DNA from: Achatina immaculata
Taxonomy: Eukaryota; Mollusca; Gastropoda; Stylommatophora; Achatinidae
Assembly: GCA_009760885.1 (NCBI GenBank)
Contig: CM019708.1
Span: forward strand, 806,001 to 870,000
Direction: 5' to 3'
Length of the DNA stretch: 64,000 nt
The translations under genes were made by a program, and so were the position numbers. Shown one piece after another: positions 44,480 through 55,605 of this stretch. The stretch's first letter is position 1; every line of letters begins with the position of its first letter. The notes under the pieces were generated by a model, which worked only from the letters and a program-made list of their open reading frames with translations, was not told where the DNA came from and did not search any database.

Positions 44480-44749
44480 TGCCGTCGAGTAGCGAAGTGG
44501 TTAATGCACTGCTCTCTCATAGCGAAGGTCGGGGGGGGGGGGGGTTGGAATCCAGCCGGAGGCGCCCCAGTGACCCAGCTATAGAAATAGGTACCCGACT
44601 TCTTCTGGAGTTGGAATGAAAGGCGGCCAGGCGTGATACTGACCATATCACCCTCTAGTGTGCTGACAGGTCAAGGAAAATATGGGCACTAACACCATAT
44701 CCCCTATGTGCCTCTAAGGCACCACGGGGTTACCTTTACTTTACTTTTT
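44480..44749 (+). mobile_element. tRNA-derived SINE, type I (full length)
   Basis: The A box AGCGAAGTGGTTAATGCACT is clear. The B box (GGTTGGAATCC) is preceded by a 14-G expansion at 44531-44544 and carries a change, so Pol III promoter function is doubtful. The body has GGCCAGGCGTGATACTGACC and ACACCATATCCCCTATGTGC, and the end TTACCTTTACTTTACTTT. Confidence 0.87.
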
Positions 44750-44754
44750 GTATG

Positions 44755-45705
44755 CACGACATATCTGATGAAAGTTCACGAACTTTATTATATGTAGTAG
44801 TTGCTGACGGCGTCAGTGAGAGAGGTATAGCGTATTTATTCTGAACGTAACAGACCCAAATGTAGATGTAGATTTTTAATTTGGTGCGTAGTTATTGGAT
44901 TTCTGCCAAGCGCGATGACTGAAGGGAATGCTTTTGTTGTACTTCTTGCAAAAGTTCCCCCGTGTTATTAGCATTCTTGTCCTCAAAAATCGGAATATAT
45001 GCTCAGACTGGATACGACTTTTGTAGGCAGCGTCACGCTCTAGAGTTCGTCAGAACAGAATCTGGAAACAAGACGGCAAAATGAATGAGGCCCCTTGTCT
45101 TTACGTTGTGTGTCCAGCCATGCGCACCAGTAGCTGCGTTACAAGGCTATCGCCAGCGGCTGTTCTGACCAATCACTGCACCGAAACTGATTTATTCCAG
45201 GCATTTCCGGGAGAGAAAGTTCCGTTATGAATCTCGTAACATACCCGAGACAAAACGAGACTTATTTTTACGTGCCCGCAGACAATTTCTGTCGGCTATG
45301 TATCAGTGTTACGGCATTGAGAGATATTGGTTACGCTAACTATCCAGTTGTTACATTCTCGTGGGGCTCATTTTTTATACTCAGCCACGGAATGTACTCA
45401 TATTTAACTGATCAGTGCCATTCAAGGAACAAATGAAGGAACTTGAAAGAATATACAAACAATACTAAATTGTTGAAAATGATAGTTGGTCAAGAACACT
45501 AGCCCTGCTTTGCTTTCTCACAGGGGACCTAAAACATGCCGTGGCACATTAGCCTGTTAAATGAGGCAGGAATGGGCGCAGCAGGACTCACTGAAAAGAA
45601 CGGCATTCATGCGAGAACATGGCCGAACTTCTTGTGTACATCCCCGAAAATGATGGAAGCCATGACAACCTGTCATCATTACTGAGCAGAGGCACTTGCT
45701 CGCAT
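44755..45705. other. non-repetitive stretch, no gene recognised
   Basis: One of the longer repeat-free stretches. The frame at 45227-45436 (69 codons) shows no domain I recognise. Nothing else is seen. Confidence 0.5.
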
Positions 45706-45709
45706 ACCA

Positions 45710-46275
45710 ACAGAATAATAATAATAAGAAGAAGAACAACAACAACAACAAAAACAGCAACAAAAACAGCAAAAGCAGCAGGAGCAACAATAATAAAAAA
45801 CAACAATAATAACAAAAACAAAGCAAAAACAACTAAAAGAGCAAAAACAACATAACAGCAGGAAAAACAACAGCAAGAGCAAAAATAACATAGCAACAGC
45901 GGCATAAACAACAATTAGACCAAAAACAACAGCAACATCAGCAGCAAAAACAACAGCAAGAGCAGCAAAAACAACAGAAATAGCAAAAACAACAACAGCA
46001 AAAGCAGCAACAAGAGGAAAAACAACAGCAACAGCAGCAAAAACAGCAACAGCAGCAACAACAACACAAAAAGCAAAAATAACACCAAGAGCAAAAAACA
46101 AAAACAACAGCAGGAAAAACAATAGCAAGAGCAAAAACAACATAGCAACAGCAGCATAAACAACAGCAGCAGCAGCAGCAGCAAAAACAACACCAAGAGT
46201 AAAAACAACAACAGCACCAGTAGCAAAAATAACAGTAACAGCACCAAAAAACAATATCAAGAGCAAGAACAACAC
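45710..46275. repeat. A-rich ACA/GCA degenerate repeat
   Basis: CAACAGCAAAAACAACAGCA-like sequence with variable unit length. The long minus-strand Leu/Val/Phe-rich frames (up to 198 codons) are shadows of CAA/GCA triplets, not membrane proteins. Confidence 0.93.
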
Positions 46276-46365
46276 TCTAGACTTGTAATATATGAAGACA
46301 GCTTAGGGCGACAGAATCAAGAATTACAAGAATGTTTCCGAAAAAATTATATATATAGTGAATAT

Positions 46366-46428
46366 CTCTCTCACTCTCTCTCTCTCTCTCGCTCTCTGAA
46401 CCTTCTCTCATCTCTCTCTCTCTCTCTG
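46366..46428. repeat. (CT)n microsatellite
   Basis: CT runs interrupted by a duplicated TCTGAACCTT segment. Confidence 0.92.
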
Positions 46429-46431
46429 AAC

Positions 46432-46735
46432 CTTAAGTGCCCAGGGCACATGGGGCTTCTGCAAGGGTTTTCCACAAACGCTTGAACATCTGTCTTTTTT
46501 TTTCCGCTCTTGCCCAAGTGAGCCCTTTATTGATCAACATCCTCTCTGTTGTTCTTCTTCATGTCTACTTTGGTCTACCCTTACTTCTGTTCCCCTATGG
46601 TGTCCATCTTAGTGCTATTTTTGGTAATGAGTTGTCAGTCATTCGGAGCACATGTCCCAACAATCGCCAGCGTCTTTCCTCAATATTTCACAGTTACTGT
46701 GAAAGAATGCAAGGAAGTTTCAGAGACACATAGAT
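46432..46735 (-). pseudogene. LINE 3' end remnant, family L-d
   Basis: The minus strand reads ERRWRLLGHVLRMTDNSLPK, then a RSKGRPK segment, then RRTTERMLI and a decayed end matching CALGT. The GHVLRM plus KGRPK order is the usual LINE segment downstream of RT. Stops and shifts abolish coding. About 300 bp remain. Confidence 0.8.
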
Positions 46736-46799
46736 AGAGCTTTCAAAAAATTTAAGATGGATAGAAGTAGATGACATGTTGGATGGAGAAGTTTCACTA

Positions 46800-48035
46800 A
46801 CCCTTACGTATCTGTGGGCAGCTTGATAGAATTTCACTCTGTCTGATGTTTCTGTAAACCAATTGACAGAATTTTCTCTGTCTTATGTATCTGTAAACCA
46901 AATGAGAGAATTTTCATTCTGTATTATGTATCTGTAAACCAAATGAGAGAATTTTCTCTGTCTTATGTATCTGTAAACCAAATGAGAGAATTTTCTCTGT
47001 CTTATGTATCTGTAAACCAAGTGAGAGAATTTTCTCTGTCTTATGTATCTGTAAACCAAATGAGAGAATTTTCTCTGTCTTATGTATCTGTAAACCAATG
47101 AGAGAATTTTCTCTGTCTTATGTATCTGTAAACCAAATGAGAGAATTTTCTCTGTCTTATGTATCTGTAAACCAAATGAGAGAATTTTCTCTGTCTTATG
47201 TATCTGTAAACCAAATGAGAGAATTTTCTCTGTCTTATGTATCTGTAAACCAAGAGAGAAAATTTTCACTCTGTCTTATGTATCTGTAAACCAAATGAGA
47301 GAATTTTCTCTGTCTTATGTATCTGTAAACCAAGTGAGAGAATTTTCTCTGTCTTATGTATCTGTAAACAAAATGAGGGAATTTTCTCTGTCTTATGTAT
47401 CTGTAAACCAAATGAGAAAATTTTCTCTGTCTTATGTATCTGTAAACAAAATGAGGGAATTTTCTCTGTCTTATGTATCTGTAAACCAAATGAGAGAATT
47501 TTCTCTGTCTTATGTATCTGTAAACCAATTGAAATAATTTTCTCTGTCTTATGTATCTGTAAACCAAGTGAAAGAATTTTCTCTGTCTCTTATGTATCTG
47601 TAAACCAAATGAGAGAATTTTCTCTGCCTTATGTATCTGTAAACCAAATGAAAGAATTTTCTCTATATTATGTATCTGTAAACCAAATGAAAGAATTTTC
47701 TCTGTCTTATGTATCTGTAAACCAAATGAAAGAATTTTCTCTATATTATGTATCTGTAAACCAAATGAGAGAATTTTCTCTATATTATGTATCTGTAAAC
47801 CAAATGAAAGAATTTTCTCTATATTATGTATCTGTAAACCAAATGAGAGAATTTTCTCTGCCTTATGTATCTGTAAACCAAATGAAAGAATTTTCTCTAT
47901 ATTATGTATCTGTAAACCAAATGAAAGAATTTTCTCTGTCTTATGTATCTGTAAACCAAGTGAGAGAATTTTCACTGTCTCTTATGTATCTGTAAACCAA
48001 GTGAGAGAATTTTCACTGTCTCTTATATATCTGTG
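46800..48035. repeat. 39-bp minisatellite
   Basis: About 31 units of AACCAAATGAGAGAATTTTC then TCTGTCTTATGTATCTGTA. Because 39 is a multiple of three, both strands have long open frames (MREFSLSYVSVNQ repeated on plus). Variants with TCTATATTAT and TCTGCCTTAT form runs between 47630 and 47930. A unit like TGAGAGAATTTTC..TCTGTC has weak internal dyad symmetry. Confidence 0.98.
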
Positions 48036-48159
48036 GACGGGGTGAGAGCTAATGATGTTCAGTTTATTTCAAGAACGCACGTTTTTAATATCAGTCTCAG
48101 CCTGAATATATTCCAAAACCACAGATTCATAAAGAAAGCTGTCAAAGATAACTATTTTC

Positions 48160-48352
48160 TAACTAAGTGTTCCATCAAACTAATTTCTAAGTGTTCCATC
48201 AAACTATTTTCTAAGTGTTCCATCAAACTAATTTCTAAGTGTTCCATCAAACTATTTTCTAAGTGTTCCATCAAACTATTTTCTAACTAAGTGTTCCATC
48301 AAACTATTTTCTAACTAAGTGTTCCATCAAACTATTTTCTAAGTGTTCCGTC
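48160..48352. repeat. 24/28-bp minisatellite
   Basis: About seven units of AAGTGTTCCATCAAACTATT plus TTCT. Some units add CTAA, giving 28 bp. Confidence 0.94.
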
Positions 48353-48850
48353 AAGAATGAACTATTTTCATTGCTAAAATGTACTTCAATGGCGGTTTTT
48401 TCATCTTCAAAAGGCAGTTCTGAATCAGGGTACGTGTTTGAAATTGTGGAACGTGCCAGCCATCTCACGATTAACAACTTCAAAGTGCAAGTTGTGTTCG
48501 AAAGAAGTTGCGAATGGATATATCTGGAGTGCAGTGATTATACAAACCAAACAGCGGTCTATTTTGGAGTTGTTCATAATTTTTGTTTCCATTTGAGTCT
48601 TTATGGATGTTTATCTATATTTTGATGACCTAAAATGTTTTCTTTTACAAACGCCGATTGCATACGTTAACTAAGTCAGTGGAATTACAGAACAAAAAAG
48701 CACAAAGAGCATTTTATGCGCTGTACTGAGAAATATTGACAGACAATACAAGTACAGTACATTGGTTGCGTAGAAACGTGGTACAGCGTTCCGGCCATCT
48801 TTGATATTCTGGTCGTGAATTTTTAATCACATCCTGAACAACCAGAGCAG
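48353..48850. other. non-repetitive stretch with one unsupported frame
   Basis: A plus frame at 48371-48625 (84 codons) has ordinary composition, unlike the array frames, but no domain or signal that I recognise. It could be chance. Confidence 0.4.
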
Positions 48851-48854
48851 AGGA

Positions 48855-49472
48855 GTGTGACAGGGGGACAGTAAAAGAACAGGCATGACAAGGGAGACAG
48901 TAAGAGAACAAGTGTGACAGGAGGACAATAATAGAATAAGTGTGACAGGAGGACAGTAAGAGAACAAGTGTGACAGGAGGACAGTAAGAGAACAAGTGTG
49001 ACAGGAGGACAGTAAGAGAACAAGCGTGACAGGGGAGAGAATAAGAGAACAAGTGTGACAGGAGGACAGTAAGAGAACAAGCGTGACAGGGGAGAGAATA
49101 AGAGAACAAGTGTGACAGGAGGACAGTAAGAGAACAAGCGTGACAGGGGAGAGAATAAGAGAACAAGTGTGACAGGAGGACAGTAAGAGAACAAGCGTGA
49201 CTGACAGAGGGACAATAAGAGAACAAGCGTGACAGGTGGACAGTAAAAGAACAAGCGTGATTGGCAGAGGGACAGTAAGAGAACAAGTGTGACAGGGGGA
49301 CAGTAAGAACACGCATAATAGGGGAACAGTAATAGAACGAGCGTGACAGGGGACAGTAAGAAAAAAGCGGGACAGGGGACACTAATAGAACAAGAATGAC
49401 GGGGGACAGTAATAGAACAAGCGGGACAGGGGACAGTAAGAAAAAAGCGGGACAGGGGACAGTAAGAAAACA
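48855..49472. repeat. 28-bp minisatellite with a 57-bp higher-order segment
   Basis: About 22 units of GACAGGAGGACAGTAAGAGA plus ACAAGTGT. Between 49023 and 49195 two unit types (GACAGGGGAGAGAATAAGAG and GACAGGAGGACAGTAAGAGA) alternate three times. Cys/Leu-rich minus frames up to 261 codons are array artefacts. Confidence 0.96.
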
Positions 49473-49827
49473 GCAGAAGAGTTTGAGGAAAGCGCACATA
49501 AAGAAAGAAGGAATAAAAAAATTAAATTGGTAAAAAAAAACAAGAAATGGGGACAGATTTTTTTTAAAAACACAAACAAAAGAACAGAAACAAAAGGGAA
49601 TAAGAAGTTATTTAGAAGTAGTAAAGAAAGCAAAAACACACAGGATACAAAAAATGAAGGTAAATAGGATAAGACGGAAGAAGATAATGAGAAAATGGAA
49701 ATTCATGAGACGAGAGTTTAGGAGAGTGGGAGAATTAATTTTCATTTTTTAATGATGGATAAAAAGTTGAATAATAAGAAGAAAGATTTTAAGACGAAAG
49801 CGTCAGAAGTTCAACTAATAATAGTAG

Positions 49828-49918
49828 AGAGAGAGAGGGGGGGGAGAGAGAGAGATAGAGAGAGAGATATATATATAGAGAGAGATAGAGAGAGATAGAA
49901 AGAGATAGAAAGAGAGAT

Positions 49919-49952
<34 letters not shown>
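49828..49952. repeat. (GA)n / (GATA)n microsatellite
   Basis: GA-rich run with a G-run at 49838-49845 and TATA at 49869-49875. Confidence 0.95.
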
Positions 49953-50037
49953 GATAAATGGAAAAATGAGAATGAAGAGTACAGGGAAGAGGAAAGAATA
50001 CGCTGAGAAGTTTCCTCCTCTTTGTATACCTCCCTGG

Positions 50038-50330
50038 ACTTGCGAGCTTGATGTTGTTTGCAATCGATGCAGAGGTTTTGAAGTACAGCGTCGTGTCGGA
50101 TTGAGAGTGGGTTACGGCTGCTGGGTTTGTTTGTTTTTTTTCAGTCTCTGGGTACAGCTGAAAAGCAGGGATTGTGCAATACTTCTTTAACAGACTCCAT
50201 CCCCATGGGGTTTATGGCAATTCTTGTTCTGTTAGCCCGGCTAGGCCTGATACAAGGGGGAGGGGGAGGTACCACTGGAAAGCTGGGACAGGGTCTTGGT
50301 CAGCTATTAAAAAAACTGGCTGAGGGACAG
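50038..50330 (+). mobile_element. family R interspersed repeat, copy R5
   Basis: Diverged copy beginning CTTGCGAGCTTGATGTTGTT without CTTGT units. Keeps TACAGCTGAAAAGCAGGGA, the TTTAACAGACTCCATCCCC segment and LARLGLI in the shared frame. Truncated at the far end. Confidence 0.8.
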
Positions 50331-50334
50331 GGGA

Positions 50335-50888
50335 AAAAAACAGATGGTAATGAAACTGTGTAAAAATAGAACTAAGACAACAGGCCCCACAATTATGAAA
50401 ATAAACTGTTGCATATTTTTTTTGTAACTTGCTCCTGATTAAAAGAAATAAGCTGCACTATTTTTCTTCGTCCTCATTGCAACACTGCAGTGTCACAGAA
50501 GTGCTCTTCATAAATACCGCAGTGAGAAAATGGCAGAATCGTTACCGAACGATTCACTGAAATAACAAATAACGGATTTGATCCGAGTAGCTTATTTTCA
50601 ATCATTCTCATTCTGTGGACTGTAATAACTTGTTCATGATTCGTCATTCACTGATGGTTAGATATGATATCAATGAAGTTTTTCTTTCTTTGAAACATCA
50701 TCACGCACTGATAAATGTGGCTGTTATGTATCAGTTTTGTTGTTGAAATAGCGCTGCTAATTTGATTGGTTTTGTTATATCGAGCTCATAGACAGAGCAC
50801 TTTAAGACGTGGGAGAGAGACTGGGGTGAGAGCTAGTCACGTACTCTGGTGGCTAGACGTTTGCTTGTCCTACAGGAGTCCATGGTTC
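50335..50888. other. AT-rich stretch, no gene recognised
   Basis: No motif recognised. Confidence 0.45.
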
Positions 50889-50890
50889 AC

Positions 50891-51428
50891 ATCCCAAGTC
50901 TTCTTCTTCTTCGTTCGCTTCTACCACCAAGACCTCCTGAATTTACTCCTGTGGTCCTCGATAGGTCCCGTGGTCCCTCTGTAGTCCCCGAAAGGACCAT
51001 ACGATATCCACGAGAGGACCACAAGAGGTTCAGAGTATCGAAGAGCTTGAGTCTGTATTCTTGGTGGGTCTCAGAAGCGGGAATGCGTGACATCGTGGTT
51101 TTCGTTGCACCAGTTTAATCTAGAGTTGGACTTTCTCACCTGAAAACTTCGACGTGTTTTGGATATCAGTATATCTCCGCCGGGTGAGAGGTGGTTGCCC
51201 ATCCAGTCCATCGTTGGACTTTCTCACCGGAAAACCTCAGCGTGATTAGGATACGCATATATCCCCGCTAGGTAAGAGGTAGTTGCCCATCCAGTCCAGC
51301 GTTGGACTTTCTCACCGGAAAACCTCAGCGTGATTAGGATACGCATACATCTCCGCCGCATGAGAGGTGGTTGCCCATCTAGATTGCACTGGTCCAGTGT
51401 CTCCGACTTCAGCATTTAGATCCCAAGT
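50891..51428 (-). mobile_element. family M modular element, copy C, 5'-truncated with 9-bp target duplication
   Basis: ATCCCAAGT is found at 50891-50899 and 51420-51428. Between them (50900-51419), in minus orientation, lie the (TTC)n tail, GTTCGCTTCTACCACCAAG, three ~88-bp modules and the linker ending GTCTCCGACTTCAGCATTT. All ~110-bp modules found 5' in copies A and B are missing. 3' tail, 5' truncation and short target duplication together are the marks of target-primed reverse transcription. Confidence 0.9.
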
Positions 51429-51429
51429 A

Positions 51430-51685
51430 ATTCTCTTGTCATTTTTTTTCTTCCTTCTCTTACATATGAAAGTTCTTTGTCTATGCTTTTTTTTCGACTT
51501 CTAATCTTACAACACTGTGTTCTATTGGTTTATTGTACGAAAGCCTCGTTCTTTCCTATCTGTAAAAGTTTGTTTCTGATACCAAGCTCACTATGTAAGT
51601 TTCACCTACATAGTGTTTCGTTTCATTTATGTATTGTTTAGTTTCTTGTGTTCAGTTCATCAATAATGTTTAACAGTTTTTATAT
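51430..51685. other. AT-rich stretch, no gene recognised
   Basis: No motif recognised. Confidence 0.4.
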
Positions 51686-51689
51686 CGTT

Positions 51690-52178
51690 TTCAAAACATG
51701 TGCCATTGTATCGAATGTGCAAGTTAATTGTGAATCTTTCTTCCCATAAGTTATTTTCTTCTTTACCACAAGAAACATAGTTGCCCCACCACGGTATTTT
51801 CCCTCCAGCTTTCCTGTTGTCACTGGGTTTTCCAGTTTGTCTCTTCTCAGAACATGTCCTACAAATCTGGACTTTCGTGATTTGAATATGCCCCAATTTC
51901 TCTTGTGTGGGTGTTGTGTGCGTGTGTGGGTTTTGTGTGTGTGTGTGTGTGTTTGTTTTACCCAGCCTCACTTAGAAGCTCTTCATTTGTTTTCTTGGCC
52001 GCCCGTGGTATTTTCATCCATCATTCGCCTTAGGAACCACAACTCCGCTGCTTCCAGTAGATTCTGAGTGCTCTTGGTTACTGCCCATGCTTTCCATCCA
52101 TATAACAATATAGGTTCGATGTAACACAGAAGAACTCTCTTTCTGGTATTCATCGACAGAGATTAATTGCGTGGTATG
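51690..52178 (-). pseudogene. LINE RT C-terminal remnant, family L-a-like
   Basis: On the minus strand, CYIEPILLYGWKAWAVTKST, then LEAAELWFLRRMMDE, are readable near 52000-52130. After decay comes GHVLRRDKLENPVTTGKLEG near 51800. This is the typical order Y..P.L.YG.E.W, L...E.W..RR, GHV.RR..LE..VTTGK of LINE C-termini. Several stops and a (GT)n insertion at about 51927-51950 break it. No tail found. Confidence 0.78.
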
Positions 52179-52423
52179 TTCGGAATGAGTTCAGTGCCAG
52201 CAATGTTTTTTTTTTTCTTTTCTGGTACACACCAAAAAGGCCCCGAGGTCCACCCAGATTCTAAAAATGGGCACCAGAGAAATCTGGGAAGGTAAAAATA
52301 GGCCAGGCGTGATACAGACTTTCAAGTGCCCAAGGTCATGGAAAATACGGACCTAACACCGTATTCCGAATATGCCTTAATGGCATGAAAACGGGAATTT
52401 TACCTTTACTTGTGTTCCGAATG
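52179..52423 (+). mobile_element. SINE type III, 5'-truncated, with 11-bp target duplication
   Basis: TGTTCGGAATG (52179-52189) and TGTTCCGAATG (52413-52423) differ at one base and flank a body with ACCAAAAAGGCCCCGAGGTC, GGCCAGGCGTGATACAGACT, ACACCGTATTCCGAATATGC and the end TTTTACCTTTACT. It has no tRNA head and starts with unrelated sequence and a T-run. Confidence 0.82.
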
Positions 52424-52424
52424 C

Positions 52425-53108
52425 AAAGATAAAAGAGGAAATAATCACACAAAGTATTAGGAAAATTATACAATACAGGCAAAAAAGATTATTCAGCTTT
52501 ACAGAACTGATCCAGGCAATGAAGGAGTTACAGGAAGTTATCTGTGTCATTTTATGAGTTACTCAAGGCAACACCAGCTGAGAGAAACTCAGGCCGTAAG
52601 GAGGCCGTCTCTTCCTCCCTCCCTCCCTCCCCCTCTCTCTCTCTTTCTCTCCCTCCTCTCTCTGTTTATTTGGGAATCAAATCCAATTCTGTATGCTTCC
52701 TGCGACTTACGTTCCAAATTAGCATTAACGAGAAGCCTTGGAGGTTACACCCCGGGGCCGCGCCATCTGTTCGTGGTTCACGGGGGGGGGGGGATATCTA
52801 CAAGGTCACGGCCAGAGGCGGAGGCTGTATACGTTTCTCTGGGAGGTAAGAGAGAAAAGATCATGTCAGACTAAAGATGGGTTGTTAACTAAATAGAAAT
52901 AGATTTAGGGCTGTTAACATTGTGCTAGCGAGAAGTCTGGAAATTATGTTATTAAGTTAAATTCGTTTGTTTTTTTTTTTTTAAACAAATCTGTAGTATT
53001 GTTCGTTACTTCTATGTCGTAAAATGTTGCTGACAGACGAAACGAATGGGTTGACATGTCACTTTGATAGTTGTCACCTCCAGCTTTCTCCACCATCGTT
53101 GAACCACA
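52425..53108. other. non-repetitive stretch with C/T and G runs
   Basis: Pyrimidine-rich run at 52610-52665 and a run of 11 G near 52781-52791. Frames at 52544-52874 span these runs and have no recognised domain. Confidence 0.45.
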
Positions 53109-53109
53109 G

Positions 53110-53285
53110 TCTAGCCACAGTTTCATTAATCAAAATAAATCACTTAACCATCGTTTTAATAAACCAGAATAAATCACTCAGCCACCGTTGTTTATAGACT
53201 AGAGTAAATCATCCAACAATTGTTTTATAAACCTAAATAAATCATCCAACCATCGTTTAATAAACTAGAATAAATCATCCAAGTA
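53110..53285. repeat. ~34-bp minisatellite
   Basis: About five units of AATAAATCACTTAACCATCG plus TTTTAATAAACCAG. A LINE tail begins about 45 bp after its right edge. Confidence 0.9.
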
Positions 53286-53327
53286 TAATACCTGAGAGAG
53301 AGAGAGAGGAGATTTTTTATACCTTTT

Positions 53328-53754
53328 TATGCCTGTGAGACCTGGACACTTAACAAAACAGCTGAGAAACACATAAATGCCTTTGAATGTAAATGCTTTA
53401 GAAGAGTCCTTCAAATATCATGGACACAAAAAAGAACAAACATATCTATACTACAAGAGCTTAATATTGAAGAAGGCTGGCTAGTAAAGAGGATTAAACA
53501 GAGAAAACTTAAATATTTTGGACACATTAAACGTCATGATAATTTAGAAAAGACCGTATTGGAAGGATACATAATAGGAAAAAGAAAAAGAGGAAGACCA
53601 AAACGAAGATGGCTGCAAGATATCGTTGACGATCTGCAAATGGACGAAGCAGCAGCAGGCCATCTTGCTCACAACCGAGAGGCCTACAGGAGTGCTGTTT
53701 GGGAGGCAAAGTTCCGCAAGGGACATGCAAATGAATGAATGAATGAATGAATGA
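53328..53754 (+). pseudogene. LINE 3' end remnant, family L-c copy 4
   Basis: The plus strand, essentially uninterrupted to its end, reads ACETWTLNKTAEKHINAFEC, LQISWTQKRTNISILQEL, RKLKYFGHIKRHDN, GKRKRGRPKRRWLQDIVDDL and AGHLAHNREAYRSAVW, ending GHANE and a stop followed by (TGAA)n (53730-53753). It is the cleanest L-c C-terminus in the window but lacks the RT core, so it cannot act alone. It lies between two different minisatellites. Confidence 0.88.
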
Positions 53755-53945
53755 CGTGCAAGGGGAAAACAAACAACAGTATAGAATTATTTGCAAGGAC
53801 GAAGCAACAATATAGAGTTATATGCAAGAACAAAGCAACTACACAGAGCTATACACAAGGACAGAACAACAATATAGAAGTATGTGCGAGGAGAAAACAG
53901 CAACGCAGAATTATACGCAAGGACAAAGCAACATTGCGAGCACAA
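53755..53945. repeat. ~31-bp minisatellite
   Basis: About six diverged units of CAAGGACAAAGCAACAATAT plus AGAATTATATG. Confidence 0.9.
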
Positions 53946-54360
53946 GCAAATGATGCCACGAAATTCTAACAGGAACAAAAAGATGTAGGTAAAACTCCCG
54001 TCTCCATGCCAATAAGACATATTGGATATACGGTGTTAGGCCCGTATTTCCAAGACCTTCGGCACGTGAAAGTCTGATGTGGCTCAGTATTAACGCTGAT
54101 CAGTAAACAACTGCACATAAAACTGCTTGAGACATGATCGCTCCGTTTAAAAAAGTATTTCATATCAAGCAAAATGACTTGAATTCGTCATTGGTTTCTT
54201 TACAAACATTCCTGGTTTGTGTTTCTTCTTCTTTATTGCCGTATTACTGAAGAATTCTGCCTCAAGATAGAAGAGTCCGTGTTTATAAGTGGGTGCCAGT
54301 GAGACTGCTCAAGTCCGTCATTACTCTCATCTTTTTTTTTTTAAAACCCACACTATCTTC
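53946..54360. other. non-repetitive stretch, no gene recognised
   Basis: A poly-T run at 54331-54342. Nothing else is seen. Confidence 0.4.
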
Positions 54361-54361
54361 A

Positions 54362-54945
54362 CAGCTTTAACACACCCACGCCACATGCTCTTCCTAGATT
54401 TAACACATTCATGTCACACGCTCTTCCCAGATTTAACACATTCATGTCACACGCTCTTCCCAGATTTAACACACTCATACCACACGCTTTTCCCATGTGA
54501 CTCATGTCACACGCTCTTCCCAGTTTTAACACCCATGTCATACGCTCTTCCCAGATTCACCACACTCATGTCACACGCTCTTCCGAGATTTAACACACTC
54601 ATGTCACACGCTTTTCCCATGTGAATCATGTCACACGCTCTTCCTAGCTTTAACATAATTACGTCACACGCTCTTACCAGCTTTAACACAGTTATGGCAT
54701 ACGCTCTTCCCAGATTTAACACACTCATATCATACGCTTTTCCCAGATCTAATACACTCATGTCACACGCTTTTACCACGTGACTCATGTCACACGCTCT
54801 TCCTAGCTTTAACACACTCATGTCACACACTCTTCCCAGCTTCAACACATTCATGTCACACGCTCTTCCCAGATCTAACAGTCATGTCACACGCTCTTCC
54901 CAGATTTAACACAGTCATGTCACACGCTCTTCCCAGCATTTTACA
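54362..54945. repeat. 33-bp minisatellite with unit-length variants
   Basis: About 18 units of ACACTCATGTCACACGCTCT then TCCCAGATTTAAC. A composite containing TTTTCCCATGTGACTCATGT recurs at about 54487, 54610 and 54771, spaced by 123-161 bp, which hints at a larger duplicated block. Minus frames (NLGRACDMSVL repeated) are artefacts. Confidence 0.95.
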
Positions 54946-54949
54946 CGCT

Positions 54950-55290
54950 CGTGCCATATTTCTATGAAATTCCTTTTTCCCCATGCAGAAACTCATGTTT
55001 TTCCCCTGCATTATCCCACTTCCTCCTTTCTATCTTTCTCAGTGACCGCTTCCCTCCTATTCAAACACTCCCCCCCTCCCCCCCCCCCCACAAAACACAC
55101 ACATCCTCTCCCACTCTTTTTTTTCCAATTACTGTTTAACGAATTCTTTGTTTTGACTGCCATCGGGCCCGAAAGGTCCTCTCTTCAGAAAGGTCACACA
55201 GAGAAGATGGTAGCCTTTATTTCCTGGGCCAAGTTTAGCATAGTCTCCAGGCAATCTGAACTCGTTTACTCACATCTGACACAAGAGTTT
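54950..55290. other. pyrimidine-rich stretch, no gene recognised
   Basis: C runs near 55068-55091. Frames of 62 and 110 codons have no recognised domain. Confidence 0.45.
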
Positions 55291-55292
55291 TT

Positions 55293-55605
55293 ATAGACAT
55301 AACGTCAGAACTTACAGATATAACATCAGGAAGTTACAAATTAGAATCCAGAAGTTACAAGTCTGACATTGGAAGTTATACATCATACAAAGACATTTCT
55401 AGCACTTTTTTTTTGTTTGGATCAAACTAGAAGAGTACAGCACAGTTTTAGATCAGATACTAGAAAGTTATAGCACAGTTTTAGATCAGATACTAGAACA
55501 TTATAGCACAGTTTTATATCACAGACTAGTAAGGTCTAGCTCAGCGTCTAGAATTTATAGATATAACAACAGATATTGTAGATTTTATACCAGGAGTTAT
55601 AAATC
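55293..55605. repeat. degenerate ~22-bp and 33-bp tandem repeats
   Basis: Left part: AGTTACAAATTAGAATCCAG-like units. Right part: three units of TTATAGCACAGTTTTAGATC plus AGATACTAGAAAG. Confidence 0.85.

Noticed and set aside
45588..46275. Minus-strand Leu/Val/Phe-rich frames resembling membrane proteins
   Set aside because: Reverse complement of a degenerate CAA/GCA/AAA repeat; no other protein signature.
46883..47995. Long frames on both strands across the 39-bp array (MREFSLSYVSVNQ and KTEKILSFGLQIH repeats)
   Set aside because: Open simultaneously on both strands and shifting register where units differ in length, as expected of a 39-bp array, not of a gene.
48714..49499. Cys/Leu/Pro-rich minus frames up to 261 codons
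   Set aside because: Produced by the 28-bp array in three overlapping frames; none has unique sequence.
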